From NCBI RefSeq assembly GCF_000003815.2, contig NC_049996.1, positions 758,789-822,788 on the forward strand: 64,000 nucleotides of DNA. The letters are read 5' to 3'. Of the stretch, positions 1 through 13,000 are shown one piece after another; the first letter of the stretch is position 1; each line of letters begins with the position of its first letter. Under the pieces are notes generated by a model, which was given only the letters and a program-made list of their open reading frames with translations, was not told the DNA's origin and ran no database searches. Both the position numbers and the translations under genes were made by a program. Origin of the DNA: Branchiostoma floridae (lineage: Eukaryota > Chordata > Leptocardii > Amphioxiformes > Branchiostomatidae).

Positions 1-189
1 TGCTTTAAGTTGGGACGTTTGAGGGTCGAATCAATTTCACAAGGTGGCCAAATTTTGATTCAGAACTCAAGAAATTGAAGTGCTCAATCATCTCAATGAT
101 CTGACTGACCAGTAATTTTGGGTTGCTCATCAGTCGCCCAATAGTCTCTGTCCTGTTGTAATGGGATCTTACTCATCACGTTTCCCCAG

Positions 190-313
190 ATGGTTGAGCT
201 GGACCAATCCCTGCAGCCCCAGGACCTGAAGTTACCCGAGGAGCCCTGTACCCAGCCTACAACACTGGATGTACTGGAGGGGCAGGAGGTCACACTCAGG
301 GCAGAGGTGCCAG
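190..313 (+). CDS. Ig gene exon 1 in window: strands A-B of Ig1
   Basis: Acceptor ccccag precedes 190 and donor gtgagg follows 313. It starts in phase 0 and ends in phase 1. It encodes a linker and then LDVLEGQEVTLRAEVPG, the first strands of an I-set domain. Earlier exons must lie upstream of the window. Confidence 0.8.
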
Positions 314-3300
314 GTGAGGGAAAATGGACAAACGAATGACTGAACGAATGAACAAAGGAATGAATGAATAAACAAACAAGTAAACAATGGAATGAACAAA
401 CAATAGCCAAAAAGGAGGATGTGATAATCAGGTGACTGTCACCTGTACAGTAGTCTCTCTTAGCTGTCAATATGGATATCAAATTGTTGAAGCAAACAAA
501 CAAACAAGATCAAAAATGATAGTCAGAAAACAGGATGTGATGATCAGGTGGCTCTCTATCATTAGTTTCAATATAGATATCAAATTAATTTGTTGAAGGT
601 AAGAAACATACAATTATTACTGGATTAAAGTTAAAGTTGGCCATACGTAAGATGCTTAGGGGTGGTGGCCATCTTTATTTCTGTAGCTCTTGGGCCACTA
701 CAGCTAGTAGTGGTGTGTGTTTAACTCCCATAACCAATATTCTCATTAGTGCTGAGTGCTAAGTAAAGATTTAAGCAGCATGTACTATTAAAGTATTTGG
801 TAATTGACTCGACCGGGATTGAACCAATGACCTACCGAATGCAAGGCGAACACTCTACCCACTTGGCCATTGCATGCATAGCTGGATGGTTGTATGAATA
901 TGAAAGAAATCATATCATTCATTGTACAATTGTTGCATGTCCCATCTTACTACTAAACAAAATCACTTGGTGTCCTACCACCCCATCCCACACATCATAG
1001 ATGACGCTGATGTCAGATGGCTCTTCAACGACAAGGAAATCAGCAACACCGAATCCATCGTTGTGTCCGCAACCAAGCACACCTCCACTCTCACCATTCG
1101 TAAGGTCCTGCGAGAGTTCGAGGGAACTTACACGTGCATTGCCACCACCCCTCACGGTACCGGTCGTTGCCAGATCATCCTGCATATCATTCCGTCCTCC
1201 CCACCCCACGCTACGAGCTCCATCACGAGGAAACAGACCGTACGCACACAGGAGCTGACGTTCAGGGTGCCCATGTTACTCATGGAGAGGTCTACTGCCC
1301 CGGGTACTATAGACATACAGGAGGGGCAGGAACTCAACATACGGGCAGAGATACCAGGTATACGATAGGACAAGTTTATCAAGACAGAGTAAATTAAAGC
1401 TATTTCATGACGTCTTATATAGCTACAAATAAACAAACTTTTGAATTTATGGCGTCTGCAAAATACTTCATGGAAACTCCAGTACCAAAGTATTTCATAC
1501 AACATTATGAATCCTCAGTCAAAAGAATTTAAAGAGAAAATACCTGACCATTACTATCAGTTGATCTTAAATCCAACACAAAAAAGCTACTCTTATCTTT
1601 TTTCCTGTGTGTATACAAGTTTAAATGTGGTTTTCTGGGACAGGATTCTAAGTGTAGGATTGGACAGTGAAGGAGGAATATATATTATTGCATTTTGCAG
1701 TTCAATGGTTTTAAATGCCCCATATTTCACAGACAAAATCAGGAAACAGTTTAGCCATAAACATTTTAATTCTCAAGCATTTCATTGTTCAACATTTTGT
1801 AGAATGCTCAGCCATAATAAGAAGTAGTACAATGCTGTAAAATGAGCCATAATGAGAAGTAGTGCAATATAGGCACAATAAGAAATAGTACAATGCATGC
1901 CTTAATCTAGATACAGTACGAAGATCTTAAAATGTTAACTGTAACTGTGAACATTTTTGTCCTATACAGGAAAGCCTGACATCACTTGGCTGTTTAACGG
2001 TAAGGAACTGAAACCATCCGACGAGGTACAGTTTGGTGTGGACAAAGAGGTCTACATGCTGACTGTCACTAAAGTCACCCGCCATTGGTCAGGCACCTTT
2101 ACCTGCATCGCAAAAACGCCCAGCGGAAAGACCGTGTGCGACATTGTGGTCAACGTGAAGGAATCTCCAGACAAACATCTCGAGATGGAGAAGACAATGG
2201 AAACAGAAGGAGCAGAGGTGAATGTCTGATAGAGTTGCATACAATCTTAATGTTGCCTTCAAGTACCTAGGGTTCAAAATTCTGATTGTAGAGTGGAAAT
2301 ATTTCTCTGAGTCACCAAACATCCCTTTTAGATAGCTTTGAGCTACGCTTAGAATTAGAGAGGAAATATGTGTGATTGAGAAAGTGTATAATCCATTCAT
2401 CATGAGTAAAAAAAAACGTCTATAATTGTCGAACTTTCTTGATCTTGTCACCCCCACAAGATGCATTTCCTCCTGTACTCAAATACCTATGGGAGCTAAT
2501 TGATTTATTGACATCTAGCTTGTCTTGACTTGTCTTACAGTAGGTTTCATCCATTGGTCTGCATAATATTTGTCTTCACTCCATTCACATAATATTATTA
2601 ATTTTTAGATTTTGGGTGAACTACATGCAGAGCCTTTAGCTCGCGGTGAAAGGTAGTGAATGCTACCTGAAACGTACAATCAATTTACAAATCTATCCAG
2701 TTTCTTGAGTAACAATGACTGTTGTCTTATACTACCTGGGTCTAAGTGTCATCAATCCAATATATTTTGCTTGTGCTGTGCAGGTCCAGATGCAGCAATG
2801 GAGACTGAGATCTCCTGTCCAGACAACACAGGCTTCTCCTCCCATGGCTCAGTTTGAGGTCAAGGAGGGGCAAGAAGTCACTCTGAGGGCTGAAATACCT
2901 GGTAGGAACTTCAAGATAATCTTATATACAGCGCCTGGGTCATCTTCTGTAAATACATGTTTACATTATTCTGATATGCTCATATCATTCAAGCTTCAGC
3001 TGTAAATATTCAGGAGGCAAAGGAACTAAGACATGTCGGTAATTATACATGTACATGTAACGTTAAGTGTTTACCTGTCATAAAGTATTGTGCTTTGCTG
3101 CTACATTTGCTGTTCGTTACCTCGAGCTCCCCGCTTTAAATGTTGATACTATACAGTCTCAATCATTCTCTTCTCTCTTTCATGTAGTCATCCTGATGTA
3201 TATGAACATGTATGTGTTAATAGTAACGCTAGTTCACCTTTATCTGTTGGGTAACCAATATCCGTTGCTTTTTAAAAACAGGGTATTTAGGCACATCAAG

Positions 3301-4025
3301 CTTAAGCTAGTCGACAGGTGGTAGTTTTAAACTTCAATATTTGGAAAATATTGCAATTTGAAACTAACGTCCTTCGGCATGATATCCTCAAATACCCTGT
3401 TTTTAAAAGCAACGGATATAGGTTACCCAACAGATAAAGGTGAACTAGCTTTAACTGTTGTAATGTCAAATGTCAAGTACATGTGGGATCCTACCCAAAT
3501 TTGTTTTTAGAACAGTTTTGTTGCTCTACCTCACTCTTAAACTTTGTGGTGGAACATTCTCACAAATTCTGTCATGTCTAAACTGTCTCCATCTCTCCAC
3601 CTGTGTACATGTACATCTTCCTAGATCCTTGGAGCCCACATGGAGGTAAGCATGAGATATATGTAAACTAGCAATACCTACATACCAAAGATCATTCTCA
3701 AGTTATCTGCTTTCATTTATTTAACAAAAATGTCACTGCAATACCACAACATGCTGCAAGGGGGGTCAAGCCTATATAACTTTTTCCATGTACAAGAGCT
3801 ATTCATCACCCCAATTTGTTGACCATAGCATCTCCAGATCAAAAGATAGAAGAAATGGAAATTACCTTGCATTACAAGTTGCTAGGTGGGCCCGGTTACC
3901 ATTTTCATTTTCTTGTTCTCAAGATCTACCCTCATATCAAAAATCAAGACATTCAGGCCTTCTTGAGTTATCATGTTCACATCTTCAAAGACACACACGC
4001 ACACGCATGCACACACACACACACA

Positions 4026-4057
<32 letters not shown>

Positions 4058-7000
4058 TACATACACATGAACGCTACCCAAAACATAGCCTTCTGGCAAA
4101 GGTTGCAATAAAGTTTTGCAGATATTTGCAGTTTCTGACACAATGCTTGTAAAGCTGCTGATATTGATAAGGAATTACACATTATATGTACCTGTATCAA
4201 CATCGATTTTGAAAAAATTCTTTCTAACACTCTCCTATTCAAAGAGCTAGTATATGTGCTTGATTTTTATCATTCATGATTTTATTATTTTCCCCAGGCC
4301 CAGCAGACATAATGTGGATGTTTGAGGGGAAAGAGCTGTCTGAGTCTGACAACATCAGCTTCTCCTCAGATGGTGACGTCCACATCTTAAAGATCAACAG
4401 TGTCACCTGTGATTACTCAGGTAAAACACTCCTACAGAACTCAAGAGCCAAAGAACTCAAATTCTGACTGTGTTACTTACCAAACATGCACACTATTTGA
4501 CAAAACGTTACGCTGTGGTTCACTGTTTATTGATACTTTCTTTGGTACAATGAACATGGAAACACTGTACATTAGGCATCTGATTTCTCTGTCACGACCA
4601 GTGGAAGAATACCTCTTCTGTTCATTTAGTACATATCAGCTAGACTTTTTCACTCTCACATCACTACAAGGTACACTTGTGCACTTTTGGAAAACCTTTT
4701 TTGCCCAGTTTGTACCTTTCCAAAATATCCCAAATGAGATCTCATTTACTGTGAAACATTGTTAACAACAGGAAAGTTTGCCTATGTATCTACAATGAAA
4801 CACATTTTTGTAAAACATACAACCCTTCCACAAAGATATCCAGCTGCATTCTGTAGCAAAAAGTGGTGAAGTTGTCATCTTTATTGAAGCATTATGCATT
4901 TCTACATATGAGATTTATTTACTTTGATGAAACGTTGCCGACCACAGGAAAGTTCACCTGTGTTGCCAAGACCGACACCGGCGCTGCGACCTGTGACATC
5001 CTGCTGACAGTCGGACCCCCCACCCTCACACAGAAGACAGCTGAGCTGCTACAGATACAGAAACCAGTCTCTCAGACACCTCCGCAGTTCTTCGAGGTGA
5101 AGGAAGGTCAGGAGGTCAACCTGAGAGCTGAGGTACCAGGTAGGTTGACCTGTAATTTGCTGTATTGTATTCATTACTGTGTAAGAAACTGATACACTTC
5201 TATCAGCCCTTCCACCAGTCAGACCCCCAGAAGTTTGATGGCCAAAACCTCTAATTCAGGAGAATTGGGAACATCCTAATTCTTTTAATTTATGCAAATG
5301 TGCTAGAGAGAAAAGCTCTATGGTGTTGGAAACTGTAATGATTGGTTTCCATAGTGACAGAGAATTCTGAGCCCCAATTGGTCTGATTTTGATAATGATT
5401 ACACATCCTGAGTTCCTACTGGTGACTCTAAGAAAGGGAATTAATGGTTCTCTCAAGTTAGCATGCAAACTCTTGGAAAAAAGGTCCAATAAGGTTATGA
5501 TTGTGTAACACAGGCTATGTATGAGAACCCTGCTCTGTGTTTTCTTGAAAGTATTGTACTTTTTGGCACAACTATCAATTTTTCACCTACCAATGTTTTT
5601 GCAACAAGTCAGCTTTTCTCAGCGGAGCATAGTAAACTCTGCAGACTGGCATTGTGTCAAAAATTGAGACTGTACAAATTGCTTATATCTCCCCCTCCTC
5701 TTGGTTCATAACTGGTATAGAGTTCCTGTTTTCTATAGTCTAGTGGGTCTGTCATTTGTTGTGTAGTAAAGGTGAATACAAGTGCATCAAACACCCAAAT
5801 CAGTGTGATGATTGTCAAGTATACTTGCATTGGTTTACAAATCATCAGTACAATGTCTTTAATTACTTAATTATGTTACTTTCAGGAAGTAAATCAGTCA
5901 AGTGGTTCTTCAATGGAAAGGAGCTGTCAAAATCTGACCAGGTGACGTTCTTCTCCGAGTACGACATCCACACATTAAGAATCACCAAGGTAACCAAGGA
6001 GTGGGCGGGGACGTTCACCTGTAGCGCGACCACGGAAACGGGAGCAACGACGTGCGACATTGTGCTGAGCATCAAGGACAGTGACTTGGCCCTGAGGGGA
6101 GACAGAACGGAGAATAGGATTGCCAAGGAGATGCAGGTAGGATTATGGTCCCTTTGTGTTAATAGACTGATGCTGACTGTCAATTTTAATTAGAATCCAA
6201 ACCAATGACAGCATGGCAATTAGCAGTTCATCCAATGAGAGAATGGCTATGTGTGTATAAAAATATTTGCATTTTTAGGTTTTAACAGAGCTGAGGTGGG
6301 GCTATAGGATCCGATTTGGTCTAGTGTAGAAAATTAAGACATTATCACTTCAAATTACATGTAAATGGAGTGAGACAGGAGTCTGTTACCAAGCAGCTTT
6401 TGTTGCTTCTCCTATGGGGTCAATCAGTCCTCATATTCAGTTAGTAGAGCTTGATGTTTATGAGGAGGAAAGATGCTATTTCAGGCCAACCATGCATCCC
6501 ATAGCCTGGAAGTGGCCTTGTTTAGCCCTGACTCTCAGTATAAACAATAGTAATAAATAAAATTATGGTACGTATATAGATGTAATAAATTCACCTTTTT
6601 TTTACTTCAGTATCTAAAGGAGATCCACTCAGCCTATTCACAGTAACATGGTCACTATTGCCTATAACAGACAATGGAAGGCATCACCGGTAATTCAGCA
6701 CTAAGGACAGACACTGCTCACTAGCAATTATCATCGAATCTGTGTCTATTTAGGTCTAATTTGTGTGCTTAAAGGCTCTATTCTTAACAAGGATATCATA
6801 CAGGGCATTTTCAATCCAATGATTTACTTTTTAGACCCAAAAAGTCTTAAACAATGCAAAAAATTGAAAGAAATGATTTATACATTGAGCATAAAATGAC
6901 ATAAACACATCTTTTGTGCACTGTAATGCCTATCATTAGTTTAGCATCATTCCATCATGTAACATCTTTGACATGATGTTTTCCTTGTTACCTTAGGTGA

Positions 7001-10000
7001 CCAGCCAGGTGGTAAGAAAAGACACTGGAGCCTCCACAGAAGTTACAGTCAAGGAGGGTCAGGAGGTCACCTTACAGGCTGGCATCCCAGGTGAGATATT
7101 AAAAAATTAGATCTTCAATCTTTATCTGATAAATGAACATAACAGGCACACATGCATATAGAATACAATATGGTGTATTCCATGTTACCCAAGGTACCAG
7201 CCTGACCACATCCAACCAGCAAGAGGGTTGGGACTGAGGGTAAAGTGGAATACACTGTGTTGTATTTTACTTATGTCATACCCTGACCCCCAAAATTTTC
7301 AACGCAAAACGCAGTAGAGGTTGAGAAAATGTGGTGTACCCAACCAAAAAGTTGCAACAGCAGCTATTCAACAGAACAGACCCAAAATTCAAATTAAAAA
7401 AAAAATCAGAACACCTGTCACTCAATCCAGAACACCTTTAGCGAACATTATCAAGGCACGGGTAAAACATAAAAATAAGCACTAAAGTATACATCACACC
7501 GATGTAATGGTAGTATCCTTTATAGTATAGTCTGTAAGTTACATGAGTAACACATTTTCCAGATGAAATTTCTCTTGCTAGAAACTGTGTACCACAAAGA
7601 ATCACAGCTTATAATAGGATTTTGTACACTTGCTCTGTCAGCATGTAATCTTGAAACATAATTCTGTTGTAGGAAACTACACCATCTAGTGGCTCCATGG
7701 AGGCAGTCTTCTCCCTGACTCAGATCCTTCAGACAGACCACCAAGGGAGATCTCCACATCCTCACCATCCCCAAGATAAAGAAGGAACATGCAGGGACGT
7801 ACACATGTCAGGCTAACAGTGGTACAACTACGGTCAAGTGTGACATCATTGTACATGTCACTGAACAGGAGAGGTAGGATGTTTGTATAGAAACACTTTT
7901 TTTTTTTTCTAAATCATGTTCGTAGGGCCTGATGTTACCATCATGGTGATGAAGAGCGGCCCATAGCGATAACTGTAGCAGCATCTCTTCTCCCTAAGTC
8001 AGAAACATCAAGCTTGACTTCACTGACTCAATAGGCAAAGCAGGGGTTACGAGGCTGCTCGGGAAATTCCCTACCCCATTTTGGCCGGAATGGTTTGATC
8101 CGCCACATCGCACATGTGGCAGGTTCTTTTACGTGCCCGGGGTGTGGCTCTCCCCAAACACGGGACCTCTATTTAACGTCCTATCCGAAGGACGACTCAT
8201 TTTCACTTGAGTAAAGTGAGGAAAGTCGTGTAAAGTGCCTTTCCCAAGGGCACAAGATCGGCAGCACGGCAGGCGGATTCGATCCCGCAACCTCTCGGTC
8301 ACGGGCCGAATACACTTCCACTGTGCTACTCGGCCCCACTTAGTAGTGCAGCAAAGTTAAAGAAATTGGGGGTCTTGATTGACTTACCTTTTCATTGAAA
8401 GTACTTGATGTACCTTGAATGCATACTTCAGGGACAATTATTGTCTGTTAATGATATCTCCTATATCTTCCTGAAACAAAAGCTGTTAGATATTTGTGAT
8501 ATGTTACAAAATGTAGATTTTTGTTATTAAATTTAGATTTTCCAAAATTTTTGCAAGGTTTTCATATCACAAACTGTGACAGCATTGATTTTTAGGTGCA
8601 GTTGCTGCACATTGAAAAAAATATCCACACTCAAAATAAGACCCATTTGCAGCAGCTAACTCCAAATGATTTTCCAAATGAAAGCAAAGGAATCTTTAAG
8701 CACTCAATTAAATAATCAATTTTTAAGCAATGTTTGCTCTTCAAACTTTCTCCAGCTAACAGATTTTCTCATTTCTGTAGACTGGTACCACCAGACTTCA
8801 AGATCAAGCCTCGTTCCCAGCGTGTGGAGAAGGGCGGTACTGTGAGCCTGATCAGTGAGGTGTCAGGGGAGCCTAAACCGGCTGTTTCCTGGTTAAAGGA
8901 TGGCAGAGAGGTAAGATGGGTTTGGAAATGAGTGTAGTTGAATATTTGTTTGGTGCTGTCTTTCAGCTTAATCCAGAAAGTTATAGGACATTTTGAATAG
9001 AAACAAATTTTGAACCCAGGCATAGGACAGATGATAAAGGTAAACTTAAGACATATTTGGGCTGTCTGAATGAGGCTTTCTTGTTTTACTATTATGTGAT
9101 TAATCATTAAGGTGAAACATGTTGCAAAGAGGTTAGCTTATCTTGTGTTGATATACATGTATCTGCATTTTGACATGATTCTGTCCACCTTTTCCAAGAA
9201 GGTTATGTTTTTGTCAACATTTCTCTGTGTGACTGTGTCTGTTAGCACAATGACTAAAAAGTGCCTAAATCAATTGTCTTGGGTATGTCTTTGTTAGACC
9301 TCAAAATGATTATATTTTGGCCCCTTAGCAACTTCTTATGGTACTGCAGTGGATCTTCTCGTTTTGATAGTTTGGAAACAACCAAGAGAGTTGAATGTAA
9401 CATATTCTGGAATAGTCAGACTTATCCAATAACTGTTGTGCAATTTCTAAACTCACAAGAGAAATGCCACAATACCACTATTGGTTTGATCAACTTTTAG
9501 CTAAGGAATTGTACAATGTGTACCTTTCTTGGCTGATATTCCACAACTGTTCATCTCTTTCACAGGTGCTGGAGTCTTCTCGTATTACATCAAAGCACGT
9601 AGGGAAGAACTACATCCTGGAGATATGTGATGCAGGGGAGGAGGACAGTGGGTCTTACACCTGTGTGGGCACTAATGCTGCTGGCCAGTACTCCTGCACA
9701 GCAACACTACATGTCTATGGTAAGTCTTACACCTGTGTGGGCACTAATGCTGCTAGCCAGTACTCCTGCACAGCAACACTACATGTCTATGGTAAGTCTT
9801 ACACCTGTGTGGGCACTAATGCTGCTGGCCAGTACTCCTGCACAGCAACACTACATGTCTATGGTAAGTCTTACACCTGTGTGGGCACTAATGCTGCTGG
9901 CCAGTACTCCTGCACAGCAACACTACATGTCTATGGTAAGTCTTACACCTGTGTGGGCACTAATGCTGCTAGCCAGTACTCCTGCACAGCAACACTACAT

Positions 10001-13000
10001 GTCTATGGTAAGTCTTACACCTGTGTGGGCACTAATGCTGCTGGCCTGTACTCCTGCACAGCAACACTACATGTCTATGGTAAGTCTTACACCTGTGTGG
10101 GCACTAATGCTGCTGGCCAGTACTCCTGCACAGCAACACTACATGTCTACGGTAAGTCTTACACCTGTGTGGGCACTAATGCTGCTGGCCAGTACTCCTG
10201 CACAGCAACACTACATGTCTATGGTAAGTCTTACACCTGTGTGGGCACTAATGCTGCTGGACAGTACTCCTGCACAGCAACACTACATGTCTATGGTAGG
10301 TCTTACACCTGTGTGGGCACTAATGCTGCTGGCCAGTACTCCTGCACAGCAACACTACATGTCTACGGTAAGTGTTTGCTAAGAGTGAGTGAGTGAGTGA
10401 GTGAGTGAGTGAGTGAGTGAGTGAGTGAGTGAGTGAGTGAGTGAGTGAGTGAGTGAGTGAGTGAGTGAGTGAGTGAGTGAGTGAGTGAGTGAGTCAGTCA
10501 GTCAGTCAGTCAGTCAGTCAGTCAGTCAGTGAGTGAGTGAGTGAGTGAGTGAGTGAGTGTGTGAGTGAATGAGAGTAAGTGTGAGTGAGTGAGTGAGTGA
10601 GTGAGTGAGTGAGTGAGTGAGTGAGTGAGTGAGTGAGTGAGTGAGTGAGTGTGTAAGCAAGTGACTAGGTGGTGGAAATAATTTGCCTTATCCCTGAATG
10701 AAATTGAACTTCTAGACATGGAACACATTAAAAATGTAGTTTTCCCAAGCCTAAAATGGTATATTTAGCACCAATCCAAAACAATGAGTGCAATAGAAGG
10801 AAATTAAGCCTAAAGACTGCCCTACAGGCATGTATTATAACTTTAAAATCCAGATATGTGATGAACGTAATGTTGTTTCCAGACAAGGAGACTGGCGGGT
10901 ACTTTGTGCAGGGGAATGGTTCCTCCATAGCGAGTGTGGGTACTGTCACCAGCACACGTGTGGAGGTACCCGAGGAACAACAGGTGTCACTACAGGCAAC
11001 TCTGCCTGGTAAGTACAAAATAGGGGCTGAGATGTCAGTTTGGATTTATTTTTGATTATGAATCAATTTGAATTCTGTTATATGCTTGTTTCAGACATGC
11101 ACCATACTAAATCATAATTGAACTTGAAGATTATGAAATTGATTACAACACTGCACAGTAAATGTTTGAACCACTTGTTTCAGTTTACATTACATATTCA
11201 CCCACTCAGGTAATCTCATGACCAGGTGAGCTTTATCACACCTGTTTAACATCTGATTCAGGTAACCAGGTGTTTATTTTGGATCTTTTATATAGTCCAT
11301 GTGAATACCCTTGTCATACACCTATTTATCCTATTCATACCTGTTCCAGGTGTCAGCATCACACACCTGTTTGACCTATTCACACCTGTTCCAGGTGTCA
11401 GCATCACACACCTGTTTGACCTATTCACACTTGTTCCAGGTGTCAGCATCACACACCTGTTCAACCTATTCACACCTGTTCTAGGTGTCCCCATGACATA
11501 ACTACCTCATCTATTGACACCTGTTTTGTAACCAGGTGTGCTGTATCCCACACCTGTTTAACACCTGTTTCAGGTGACGCAAGGTGTGCATCACATAACT
11601 ATCTAACCTGTTTAGAACCTGTTTCAGGAGATGATGTGAAGTGGATGTATAACGGTGAGGGGCTTCAGCCCAGCGCCCTGTACAAACAGTCGACCCGCGG
11701 CACCACCCACACCCTCACCATCCTCAGGGTCAGCAAACAGCAGGAGGGGACCTACACCTGCGAGGCCAGGGGGCCAACCGGGGTCTCCAAGTGTGACCTG
11801 GTCATCACCGTTCTGCCCAAGAAAAAGTAAGTCCAGCTGCAGTAAAATTTAGTGATAGTCAAAAGCAAATGCAGCCTGTGTCAGTTCTCAGTCACTCACT
11901 CACACTCACTATCCGGAGACTTATCTACCTAAAATCTGAAAATTTTCTACCAGTCCTCACTTTTCATTGATTTGAATTTGGGAAACAGCATTTACTGCTC
12001 TTGAAGTGTTGGGATTCAATTCATACACTTTTGATTCATAAAAGATAGGGAGGGACGACTTTTACATTTTTTCTGAAAGCAAAAGATTGTCACCTAAGTT
12101 TCAATCTTTCTATTTCTTTGCATAATTTGATACATGTAGTGTCCTTTAGTTTCAACATGTACCTTTTTTAAGTTTTTACTCTGTAAATTTGTTGATTTTG
12201 CCAGGTGCAAGTAGTATCTTAAAGTGTGGCTGAAATATGATAAACTATAATCAGAAAACGGTCGGTTTGGTGTAAATATGTAATACTATGTGAATGTAAA
12301 AGTAGTGCTGATGTTCATTATGATTAGAAATTATCTTTATTTCAGCCTCGCTTTGTTTAAGTATATGTCTTTAATTTTGTATCTTCCCACAGAGAGATGG
12401 TTCCTCCAGATTTCGTATCCCAGCCCAAACCAGCGACAGTTGGGGAGGGGGAGTCTGTGGAGTTCTGCTGTCAGATCACAGGAGACCCGCAGCCGGAGGT
12501 TCACTGGTTAAAGAATGGACAGGAGGTAAAGACACCCCTGTAGTGTGGAGTGGTATGCTCCGCTATTCTCAAGGACTGTGCTGCATTCTCACTTCTACCT
12601 GTTTGAGAATATCCTACATTAGAAAGCATGCCCAAAGCCATTGGCAAGGACTAGAAAATGGTGTATAAGCTTGATATGATGTAATGAGGTAAAAGATCAT
12701 TGACATGTGAAAACTGTGCTACCTTGTCTAGAGAATTCTGGTACGAATTATTATCTATGGCCTGTTGAAATGTAAATCTATATATATTCTTGTGATATAC
12801 ATGTACGTGTGATGATAAGGAAACAGATCATAATCATAGACTCCATGCAAGCTTTGAAGCTTGTATAGAACATGGAATAGAACCCTTAGATAATAGAGCA
12901 ACTTTAGAACACATTCTGTGATACAATATAGAAAAGAATCAAAGAATAATTAGAACAAGAGCCATTAAACCATTCTTATATTAGAATATAGAGCAGAATG

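Noticed and set aside
9653-10372. CRISPR-like array (regular repeats)
   Set aside because: Head-to-tail coding repeats without unique spacers, in an animal genome.
9627-10382. 251-residue ORF in a second frame of the 72-bp array
   Set aside because: The 72-bp period keeps any stop-free frame open. The Ig frame with YTCVGTNAAG is the real one.
11288-11501. ORFs on both strands over the 45-bp repeat
   Set aside because: Products of a period divisible by three in intronic DNA, with no domain.
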